Made by a program: the position numbers and the translations under genes
The notes under the pieces: generated by a model
Database searches by the model: none
What the model was told of the DNA's origin: nothing
The model's input: the letters and a program-made list of their open reading frames with translations, nothing else
Part shown: positions 1-5,478 of the stretch, in pieces
How positions within the stretch are numbered: position 1 is the first letter of the stretch
Layout: every line of letters begins with the position of its first letter
Assembly: GCA_017461825.1 (NCBI GenBank)
Contig: JAFTXB010000080.1
Location: 1 to 13,137, forward strand
Length of the DNA: 13,137 bases
Origin: Clostridia bacterium
GTDB taxonomy: Bacteria; Bacillota; Clostridia; Oscillospirales; CAG-272
Direction: 5' to 3'

Positions 1-16
1 AATTTAGCCAAACGTG

Positions 17-44
17 TTGACTTTGTCCGATTTTGTGATATAAT
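17..44 (+). promoter_or_regulatory. SigA-like promoter of the queT transcript
   Basis: A -35 box TTGACT (17-22) and a consensus -10 box TATAAT (39-44) are separated by 16 bp. Initiation would fall near 51, just before the riboswitch stem, so the transcript starts with the aptamer. Confidence 0.8.
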
Positions 45-62
45 AAATACGTTATCCAATGC

Positions 63-105
63 CGTGAGTTCGAAACCATCCTCACGAAAAACAAAACTAA
101 GGGAG
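63..105 (+). promoter_or_regulatory. PreQ1 class I riboswitch, translational type
   Basis: A perfect 6-bp stem CGTGAG (63-68)/CTCACG (81-86) closes a 12-nt loop that begins TTC and contains ACC (75-77). An A-rich tail (87-100) ending ACTAAGGG follows. This is the compact architecture of preQ1-I aptamers, in which loop C residues pair with the GG of the tail to form an H-type pseudoknot. Here the paired G residues (101-103) are part of the GGGAG ribosome site of the next gene, so ligand binding should hide the Shine-Dalgarno and lower translation. The downstream QueT-type gene is a typical target of this class. The assignment rests on pattern and context; no covariance model was run. Confidence 0.85.
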
Positions 106-114
106 AAACCAAAT

Positions 115-624
115 ATGAAACAACAGAAAAATCGGGCAAGAGTTTTGTTCGTCACACAGGCGGCGCTGATTGCTGCGCTCTATACCGTGCTCACAGTGTT
201 TGTGGGGGCCTTTGGACTTGCAAACGGTGCCATCCAGCTTCGCATCTCGGAGGCACTTTGCGTGCTTCCGTTTTTTACGCCCGCGGCGATCCCGGGGCTG
301 GCAGTTGGGTGCCTTTTGTCCAATCTTTTTACGGGGTGCATCTGGCAGGACGTGCTGTTTGGTTCGCTTGCAACCTTGATCGGGGCATATGGCGCGTATC
401 TTTTGCGTCGTATTCCGTGGCTTTTGCCGCTTCCGACGGTGCTTGCAAATGTCCTGATCGTACCGCCCGTGCTGGCGTATGGGTACGGCTTTGAAGAGGG
501 ACTTCCGTATCTGATGCTGACGGTGGGCGTTGGCGAGGTGCTGTCGGCGTATGTTTGCGGAATGGTACTGTTTGCGGCAATCAAGCCCTACGGACATAAG
601 ATTTTTCGATCACAAACAAACTAA
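115..624 (+). CDS. queT: QueT-family queuosine precursor (preQ1/preQ0) transporter
   Basis: A small integral membrane protein of 169 residues, rich in hydrophobic segments, beginning MKQQKNRARVLFVTQAAL. The conserved early segment around GAIQLRISEALCVLPFFTP and the following GLAVGCLLSNLFTG stretch are typical of the QueT family. Such proteins are thought to be substrate-binding components for uptake of queuosine precursors, often working with an ECF-type energizing module, which is not in this window. The start is set at ATG 115 because GGGAG (101-105) lies 9 nt upstream. The longer reading from GTG 64 would translate the riboswitch itself and is rejected. The stop codon overlaps a 9-bp direct repeat flanking the mobile element that follows. 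Regulation is expected through the upstream preQ1 riboswitch. The family assignment is strong; the exact substrate is inferred. Confidence 0.88.
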   Translation: MKQQKNRARVLFVTQAALIAALYTVLTVFVGAFGLANGAIQLRISEALCVLPFFTPAAIPGLAVGCLLSNLFTGCIWQDVLFGSLATLIGAYGAYLLRRIPWLLPLPTVLANVLIVPPVLAYGYGFEEGLPYLMLTVGVGEVLSAYVCGMVLFAAIKPYGHKIFRSQTN

Positions 625-627
625 TGA

Positions 628-1013
628 TAGCCGATTGTAAAAGTAAAAAAATGTTAAGATACCTTTACCCTTTAAAAAGGTAACCATTTCGGTAGCAAAT
701 GATTCTTAAAGCCTCCCCTGTGCAGAAGGGAAGACGCAAGCGTCACGAGATTGCCTTTGGCAACTCGAGGTGGCACGCGTAGCGTGACGAAAGGGTTGTG
801 ACAGACTAACGAATATCACCACTCTCAAATAAAGAAGCCCAAAGGCGACGACCCTATCGTCACTCCTTCGTCGTGACACTTCCCCTTGCACAGGGGAAGC
901 AAGGTTAGAATTGCTTTAGCAAGGGGAATCATTTTAAAATGGAGAAAAATTGGAATTGTAAAAATCCGAAAAGTATTATAAATATTGATTCTTTTGACTT
1001 TTACAATCGGCAA
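628..1013 (+). mobile_element. MITE-like non-autonomous element, copy 1
   Basis: A gene-free element of about 386 bp bounded by inverted termini: GCCGATTGTAAAAGT (630-644) against ACTTTTACAATCGGC (997-1011). It carries several internal hairpins, including CTTCCCCT/AGGGGAAG near 878-898. A 9-bp direct repeat AAACTAATG flanks it (618-626 and 1014-1022), consistent with a target-site duplication, with a one-base irregularity at the left edge. A second copy lies inverted at 7701-8050. The outer ~95 bases of the left end are almost identical between copies (one substitution seen), while the centre differs by a roughly 40-bp length change and by hairpin sequence. It encodes no transposase, so any movement would need one acting in trans. 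It fills the whole gap between queT and cca; apart from a possible promoter at its right end nothing else is seen there. Confidence 0.8.
950..979 (+). promoter_or_regulatory. Possible outward promoter in the mobile element, toward cca
   Basis: TTGGAA (950-955) and TATTAT (974-979) are 18 bp apart, near the right end of the element. Initiation would lie near 986, about 57 nt before the cca start. The same sequence occurs in copy 2, facing the lyase gene. Neither box is consensus, so this is a hypothesis. Confidence 0.4.
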
Positions 1014-1042
1014 AAACTAATGCATAAAGGAGGTGCCGCGAG

Positions 1043-2401
1043 GTGCAAAACGTAATGATCCAACTACCGTCTGCCGTATCGGCGGCACTGGAGCGATTGG
1101 AGCGCGCGGGCTTTGATGCCTATGCCGTTGGGGGCTGTGTGCGCGATTCGATCATTGGACGCACCCCTAACGATTGGGATATTACCACCTCGGCGCGCCC
1201 CGAGGAGACCGCCGCCGTGTTTTCGGATCTTCGTACGATCGAGACCGGTATCAAACACGGAACGCTGACGGTTTTATACGACGGTATGCCCTTAGAGATC
1301 ACGACTTATCGCCTTGACGGCGAGTATACCGATAACAGACACCCCGTAGAGGTCACCTTTTCCGATCGCGTGGAGGACGATCTTGCGCGCCGCGATTTTA
1401 CGGTCAACGCCATGGCGTATCATCCAAAGCGAGGGATCGTTGATCTGTTTGGGGGCAAGGAGGATATCTCACGCCGTGTGATCGCCTGCGTGGGCGAGCC
1501 CGAGATGCGTTTTTATGAGGACGGATTGCGCATTTTGCGAGCGATCCGCTTTGCGGCGGTATTGGATTTTTCAATCGATCCCGCAACGGCGGAGGCGGTG
1601 CACAAGCTCTCGCACCTGCTTGAAAATATTGCCGCCGAGCGCATCCGCGAGGAATTCTGCAAGCTGATCCGCGGCAAGGGAGCCGTTCGTATTTTGCGCG
1701 AATTCTCCGACGTGATCGCACAGTTTATGCCCGAAATGGGGCAATGTGTGGGCTTTTTGCAAAATACCAAGTACCATTGTTATGACGTGTACGAGCATTC
1801 GATCCGCGCGCTTGAATTTTGTAAAAGCGATGACCTGATCACGCGGCTTGCTGTTTTTCTGCACGACGTTGGAAAGCCGCATTGCTATACTGAGGATGCC
1901 GAGGGAGGGCATTTCAAGGGGCACGGACCGCTCGGAACCGAGATATGCGATCGGCTGATGCGTGATCTGCGCTTTGACAACGATACAAGATGGCGCGTTG
2001 TTCGTCTGGTGGAATACCATGACCGCGAGATCCCTGCCGAGGAGAGATCGGTCAAGCGGCTGATGCGAAACATGAGCGACGAGGATATTCTGCGCCTCAT
2101 GGAGGTCAAGCGCTGTGACCGTTTGGCACATGCCCCCGCATACTGCACGCCCCCGCCTGAGCTGGAGCAGATCCCAACGCTTATGCGCGCGATCCGTGAA
2201 GCCGATGCTTGTCTGTCGCTCAAAACGCTGAAGATCGGCGGTGCCGACCTCATTGCCATGGGCATGAAGCCCGGGAAAGAATTGGGCGCGATCCTTGATG
2301 GTCTTTTGGAGCGCGTGATCGATGGGGAGATTCCAAACGACCGCGCGGTGCTGGAGCGCGAAGCCCGTGCTCTGCTGAGAGACAAAGATGCTTGCAAATA
2401 A
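1043..2401 (+). CDS. cca: CCA tRNA nucleotidyltransferase (CCA-adding enzyme) with HD domain
   Basis: This enzyme of 452 residues adds or repairs the 3' CCA end of tRNAs from CTP and ATP without a nucleic acid template. The class II nucleotidyltransferase head shows GGCVRD at residues 30-35 and the metal-binding DWD at 44-46. RRDFTVNAMAY (116-126) follows, then the nucleotide-selecting EDGLR motif (159-163) and RAIRF. A metal-dependent HD phosphohydrolase-type domain follows, with HDVGK from residue 274; this fusion is common in bacterial Cca and may trim damaged tRNA ends. GTG 1043 is chosen because AAAGGAGG (1026-1033) is 9 nt upstream; the next ATG (1055) is too far from it. The mobile element ends 29 nt before this start, so the gene may use a promoter inside that element. 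No convincing terminator follows. Confidence 0.95.
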   Translation: MQNVMIQLPSAVSAALERLERAGFDAYAVGGCVRDSIIGRTPNDWDITTSARPEETAAVFSDLRTIETGIKHGTLTVLYDGMPLEITTYRLDGEYTDNRHPVEVTFSDRVEDDLARRDFTVNAMAYHPKRGIVDLFGGKEDISRRVIACVGEPEMRFYEDGLRILRAIRFAAVLDFSIDPATAEAVHKLSHLLENIAAERIREEFCKLIRGKGAVRILREFSDVIAQFMPEMGQCVGFLQNTKYHCYDVYEHSIRALEFCKSDDLITRLAVFLHDVGKPHCYTEDAEGGHFKGHGPLGTEICDRLMRDLRFDNDTRWRVVRLVEYHDREIPAEERSVKRLMRNMSDEDILRLMEVKRCDRLAHAPAYCTPPPELEQIPTLMRAIREADACLSLKTLKIGGADLIAMGMKPGKELGAILDGLLERVIDGEIPNDRAVLEREARALLRDKDACK

Positions 2402-2447
2402 CCCTTTGTTGCTTCGACCGTTTTTTTGATGATTTGGGAAAAAACGA

Positions 2448-2476
2448 TTGACAACGAGGGGTTTTTGTGTTATACT
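2448..2476 (+). promoter_or_regulatory. SigA promoter of the eda-kdgK operon
   Basis: A consensus -35 TTGACA (2448-2453) and a near-consensus -10 TATACT (2471-2476) lie exactly 17 bp apart. Initiation is predicted near 2483, about 40 nt before the aldolase start. The TCAAAATGG boxes seen farther along the window are absent here, so this operon is probably not under the same regulator. Confidence 0.85.
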
Positions 2477-2522
2477 TACACTGCGAAAAAATTTGTTTCA
2501 ATAAAAAAGAAAGGCAAATGTC

Positions 2523-3125
2523 ATGAAAAACACCAAGGAAATGTTTTCGACCATTCGCGCGCTTCCCGTTGTCGTGATCAAGGAGCTTGATGACACGATC
2601 CCCACCTTAAAAGCACTCTGTGAAGGCGAGCTTCCCGCAGCGGAGATCACCTTCCGTACCGCTTGCGCCGCCGATGCGATCCGCATGGGTGTCAAGGAGT
2701 TTCCCGATATGTACATCGGGGCAGGCACCGTGATCAACGGCGAGCAGGCAAAGGCTGCTATTGATGCGGGTGCGTGCTTCATCGTTTCTCCCGGTCTCTC
2801 CGCAGAGGTTGCAGAGGTCTGCAAGGCGGCTGACGTTCCGTATTTCCCCGGATGCGCTACACCTACCGAAATCATGCAGGCGATCGCACTTGGGATCACC
2901 ACCGTCAAGTTCTTCCCCGCAAACGTTTACGGCGGACTGAATGCCATCAAGGCGCTTTTGGCTCCGTTCCCGCAGGTCAAGTTCCTGCCTACGGGCGGCG
3001 TGGATCTTTCCAATATCAACGAATTTCTCGCCTTTGACAAGATCGTTGCCGTTGGCGGCAGCTTTATGATGAAGGGCGACATCGTAGCAAACTGTAAAAA
3101 ACTCAAGGAGGTTATTGCACAATGA
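2523..3125 (+). CDS. eda: KDPG / 4-hydroxy-2-oxoglutarate aldolase
   Basis: A class I aldolase of 200 residues that splits 2-keto-3-deoxy-6-phosphogluconate into pyruvate and glyceraldehyde-3-phosphate in the cytoplasm. This is the last step of the Entner-Doudoroff and uronate catabolic routes. It is a single TIM-barrel domain of usual family length. The expected catalytic residues are visible: general-base Glu41 in AAEITFRT, Schiff-base Lys129 in VKFFPA, and Thr157 in the phosphate-binding PTGG. GAGTVI (66-71) and PGC (109-111) are further family motifs. ATG 2523 is preceded by AAGAAAGG 8 nt upstream; an earlier ATG at 2518 stops after two codons. The stop overlaps the next start in an ATGA junction, so translation is coupled with the kinase. 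Together with the nearby polysaccharide lyase it suggests uronide use. Confidence 0.95.
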   Translation: MKNTKEMFSTIRALPVVVIKELDDTIPTLKALCEGELPAAEITFRTACAADAIRMGVKEFPDMYIGAGTVINGEQAKAAIDAGACFIVSPGLSAEVAEVCKAADVPYFPGCATPTEIMQAIALGITTVKFFPANVYGGLNAIKALLAPFPQVKFLPTGGVDLSNINEFLAFDKIVAVGGSFMMKGDIVANCKKLKEVIAQ

Positions 3126-4141
3126 ATGTTGTAACATTTGGAGAATTGATGCTTCGTCTGGCTCCCAACGGCTATTACCGTTTCTTCCAGAACGATCAGA
3201 TGCAGGCCACCTTTGGCGGCGGTGAGGCAAACGTTGCCGTTTCTCTTGCCAACTACGGTCTGGATAGCACGTACGTGACAAAGCTCCCCAAGCACGCCAT
3301 CGGACAGGCGGCTGTTGATTCGCTCCGTTACTTTGGCGTTGACACGTCCAAGGTGGTACGCGGCGGCGACCGTGTGGGTATTTACTACCTCGAAAAGGGC
3401 GCTTCTCAGCGTGGCAGCGTTTGTATTTACGACCGCGCACATTCGGCAATTGCCGAGGCGTCTCCCGCGGATTTCGATTGGGACAGCATTTTTGAGGGTG
3501 CTGATTGGTTCCACTTCACGGGTATTACGCCCGCACTCGGCGGCAATATGGTTGAGATCTGCAAGGATGCCTGCAAAGCCGCAAAGGCAAAGGGTGTCAA
3601 GATCTCCTGCGACCTCAACTACAGAGGAAAACTCTGGACGAGAGATCAGGCAAGAGCGGCAATGACCGAGCTTTGTAAGTACGTTGACGTTTGTATCTCC
3701 AACGAGGAGGACGCAAAGGACGTATTCGGCATTGAGGCAGAGGGAACCGACATTTACGGCGGAAAGCTCAACCACGAGGGCTACAAGTCGGTTGCAAAGC
3801 AGCTGGCTGATAAGTTTGGCTTTGAAAAGGTTGCCATCACCCTGCGTACGTCGATCTCGGCGAGCGACAACGATTGGGCAGGCATGCTCTACGACGGCAC
3901 CGATTACTGCTTCTCCAAGTCCTATCATCTGCACATCGTTGACCGTGTTGGCGGCGGCGACAGCTTTGGCGGCGGATTGATCTACGCATTGCTCAGCGGC
4001 AAGACAACCCAGCAGGCGATCGAGTTTGCAGTGGCGGCATCGGCGCTCAAGCACAGTGTTGAGGGTGACTACAACCGCGTATCCGTTTCCGAGGTTGAAA
4101 AGCTCGCAGGCGGCGACGGATCGGGAAGAGTACAGAGATAA
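3122..4141 (+). CDS. kdgK: 2-dehydro-3-deoxygluconokinase (PfkB family)
   Basis: A ribokinase/PfkB-family sugar kinase of 339 residues, expected to phosphorylate 2-keto-3-deoxygluconate with ATP to give the substrate of the preceding aldolase. The N-terminal substrate region includes VVTFGELMLRL (3-13) and FGGGEANVAVSLA (31-43). The second PfkB signature, VGGGDSFGGG, places the catalytic base at Asp280, and CDLNYR lies before the SNEEDA nucleotide-side segment. Family members vary in sugar specificity, so the KDG assignment comes from similarity plus the overlapping aldolase gene. The ATGA overlap and an AAGGAGG (3105-3111) inside the end of eda, 10 nt before the start, indicate coupled translation in a two-gene operon closed by the terminator at 4162-4197. 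Confidence 0.9.
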   Translation: MNVVTFGELMLRLAPNGYYRFFQNDQMQATFGGGEANVAVSLANYGLDSTYVTKLPKHAIGQAAVDSLRYFGVDTSKVVRGGDRVGIYYLEKGASQRGSVCIYDRAHSAIAEASPADFDWDSIFEGADWFHFTGITPALGGNMVEICKDACKAAKAKGVKISCDLNYRGKLWTRDQARAAMTELCKYVDVCISNEEDAKDVFGIEAEGTDIYGGKLNHEGYKSVAKQLADKFGFEKVAITLRTSISASDNDWAGMLYDGTDYCFSKSYHLHIVDRVGGGDSFGGGLIYALLSGKTTQQAIEFAVAASALKHSVEGDYNRVSVSEVEKLAGGDGSGRVQR

Positions 4142-4161
4142 TTTTAAAATAAAAAATATTT

Positions 4162-4197
4162 GGCGCTGTGTCAGTGAAGGCACAGCGCCGTTTTTTT
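4162..4197 (+). terminator. Intrinsic terminator of the eda-kdgK operon
   Basis: A perfect 9-bp stem GGCGCTGTG (4162-4170)/CACAGCGCC (4181-4189) with a 10-nt loop is followed by G and seven T (4191-4197). Read on the minus strand the hairpin leads into an A/T-rich tract, so it may also end the convergent SLOG gene, whose stop codon is only a few bases away. Confidence 0.92.
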
Positions 4198-4200
4198 GCG

Positions 4201-4632
4201 TTAAGTGATGTTAATGACTTTTTTTCCGGCTTGAAGAGCCTTGTTTTGATATTTTTTTGCGCCGCCATAGCTATGGGTGATATAAGTTACAACCAAATCG
4301 CTTTTTTGCAGCATCCATTCATTACGCCTCGAAATTGCAAATTTGGGGATACCGTTTGCAACTGATTCCGGATAAAGCGTATGGGGGAGATATACTTGTT
4401 GAATCATATTACTTTTTTGGGGCATATATGCCAATACAATGTAATATTCTATTTGTGAAAATTCTGAAGTCAGTTTGTGTAATATATCAGCAACGAAAAG
4501 ATCAAAATTTCCATTATTTCCAACATAAAAGACTGTTGCATTTTGCGAATTTATCAAGTAGCGAATCGTTTTTTCCAAAGCGGGCTTTATTGATGGTGGG
4601 GCATCTCTGTGGCCGAAAAACGTTACTTCCAA
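4201..4632 (-). CDS. SLOG-fold family protein (DUF1273/YpsA-like)
   Basis: A single-domain protein of about 143 residues with a Rossmann-like SLOG pattern. The N-terminal strand ends FFGHRD (residues 5-10), a FYVGNNGNFD segment (35-44) holds the glycine turn, and VLAYMP, RNEWML and VVTYITHSYGGAKK follow, with VINI as the last strand. SLOG proteins are proposed to bind nucleotides or nucleotide-derived ligands and to act as sensors or processors; this small stand-alone type has no firmly established role. TTG 4632 is preferred because a GAGG-type ribosome site (4641-4645) lies 8 nt upstream and homology-like sequence starts there. ATG 4686 would give 18 more residues from sequence lying in the intergenic palindrome. 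The gene is AT-richer than its neighbours, diverges from an XRE regulator, and sits between strong terminators, suggesting an acquired cassette. Confidence 0.72.
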   Translation of the reverse strand: MEVTFFGHRDAPPSIKPALEKTIRYLINSQNATVFYVGNNGNFDLFVADILHKLTSEFSQIEYYIVLAYMPQKSNMIQQVYLPHTLYPESVANGIPKFAISRRNEWMLQKSDLVVTYITHSYGGAKKYQNKALQAGKKVINIT

Positions 4633-4670
4633 AATTTTTACCTCTTTTTTTAAAAAAATATTACTGCATG

Positions 4671-4713
4671 TCCGAATAGGATACATATGTTATTTTAACA
4701 TATCCGATTAGGA
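4671..4713. promoter_or_regulatory. Compound operator between the SLOG and XRE genes
   Basis: An 8-bp inverted repeat ATATGTTA (4685-4692)/TAACATAT (4696-4703) around TTT is flanked by two near-identical 11-mers: TCCGAATAGGA (4671-4681) and TCCGATTAGGA (4703-4713). The 11-mers start 32 bp apart, about three helical turns. It lies between two divergent starts, one belonging to a HTH protein, so autoregulation by that protein is the simplest reading. A weak plus-strand promoter (TTAACA 4695-4700, AATAAT 4719-4724) would overlap the palindrome. Confidence 0.6.
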
Positions 4714-4751
4714 GATACAATAATATTAAGTAAATTTTTATGAGGTAAAAT

Positions 4752-5090
4752 ATGTCTATTGATTATGTAATAATCGGTACTCGCATTCGCGAGATCAGAA
4801 AAAGCAAAAATATGACACAAGCTGTTTTGGCTGAATTGTCGGGCATTGAGCCGTCCAATATTTCTCATATTGAACGAGCTGCTACAAAGTTGAGTTTGCC
4901 AACTCTTGTTAGTATTGCCAATGCGTTAGAGGTTACTCTTGACGAGCTTGTTTACGGAAACTTAAAAAAGAGCGAACACGTTTCTATTGCTTTATTTGAC
5001 GATTTGTTTTCCGATTGTACAGCGGAGGAATTAAGAGACTTGGCAGAGGTTGTAAAAACAACCAAAAGTGTTTTGCGCAGAAAACAATAA
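4752..5090 (+). CDS. XRE/Cro-type HTH transcriptional regulator
   Basis: A small DNA-binding protein of 112 residues. An N-terminal Cro/C1-type five-helix HTH covers roughly residues 9-68: IGTRIREIRKSKNMTQ, the recognition region GIEPSNISHIERA, then LPTLVSIANALEVTLDELV. A short acidic then basic helical tail follows (about 70-112, EELRDLAEVVKTTKSVLRR). It probably dimerizes and binds the palindromic region just upstream, controlling itself and the divergent SLOG gene. No ligand or peptidase domain is present. ATG 4752 is preceded by GAGG (4742-4745) 6 nt upstream. It is AT-rich like the SLOG gene and is closed by a long terminator hairpin. The HTH assignment is firm; the target is inferred from position. 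Confidence 0.88.
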   Translation: MSIDYVIIGTRIREIRKSKNMTQAVLAELSGIEPSNISHIERAATKLSLPTLVSIANALEVTLDELVYGNLKKSEHVSIALFDDLFSDCTAEELRDLAEVVKTTKSVLRRKQ

Positions 5091-5143
5091 AATTTGCGTT
5101 GACAGTTGCCATGTAATGCTGTTTAAATTTTTATAGATTAATA

Positions 5144-5193
5144 CCCCAAAAGGTCGGCTTGATGATCTCAAGCCGACCTTTTTTGGGGTTTTT
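5144..5193 (+). terminator. Strong intrinsic terminator after the XRE gene
   Basis: A long hairpin pairs 5148-5162 with 5168-5182 perfectly (15 bp, AAAAGGTCGGCTTGA against its complement). It extends past a TT bulge with CCCC (5144-5147)/GGGG (5185-5188) and is followed by five T. It separates the AT-rich cassette from the lyase region and could act in both directions. Confidence 0.9.
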
Positions 5194-5478
5194 GTAATGT
5201 GTTCCGTACAATATGTGCACACGAAATATATCATTTGCCTCGGAAAGCTATTGGTAATTCTACGTAGATCCCTTCGTCGCAAGCCGCAAGCGGTGCTCCT
5301 TGGTTTGCTCCGCTCGCTTCGCTCGACTACGCAAACTTCGACTCGGATCGCTTGCGATCCTTCTCAGTGATGACACGTAAAAATGTTGTTATATCAAAAA
5401 TCATCAATATATCCTGAGAAACTCCAATGTGTCATCCTGAGTGTGCTTTCCGAAATGCAAAGAAGGTTTATTCGGTAT
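5194..5478. repeat. Gene-free, hairpin-rich repeat-like intergenic region
   Basis: No credible gene is seen. The stretch contains a perfect 7-bp hairpin GGATCGC/GCGATCC (5345-5360), a pyrimidine/CG-rich segment with repeated CGCTCG units (about 5308-5326), and an imperfect inverted pair CTCAGTGATGACAC (5363-5376) with GTGTCATCCTGAG (5429-5441). Sequences of the TGTCATCCTGAG kind recur between genes in many gut bacterial genomes, as I recall, so this may be a degenerate interspersed repeat. It also forms the 3' side of the minus-strand lyase gene, for which no clear terminator is visible. Confidence 0.45.

Noticed and set aside
64..114. N-terminal extension of the QueT protein from GTG 64
   Set aside because: It lies inside the preQ1 riboswitch stem; a good ribosome site precedes ATG 115.
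825..1013. Minus-strand reading frame of 62 codons inside the mobile element
   Set aside because: It runs through the terminal repeat and hairpins, has no ribosome site, and resembles no protein family; the element appears non-coding.
2927..4183. Long minus-strand open frame (418 codons) opposite eda-kdgK
   Set aside because: Antisense shadow of two well-recognised enzyme genes; the translation is rich in Val/Ala/Cys without family motifs.
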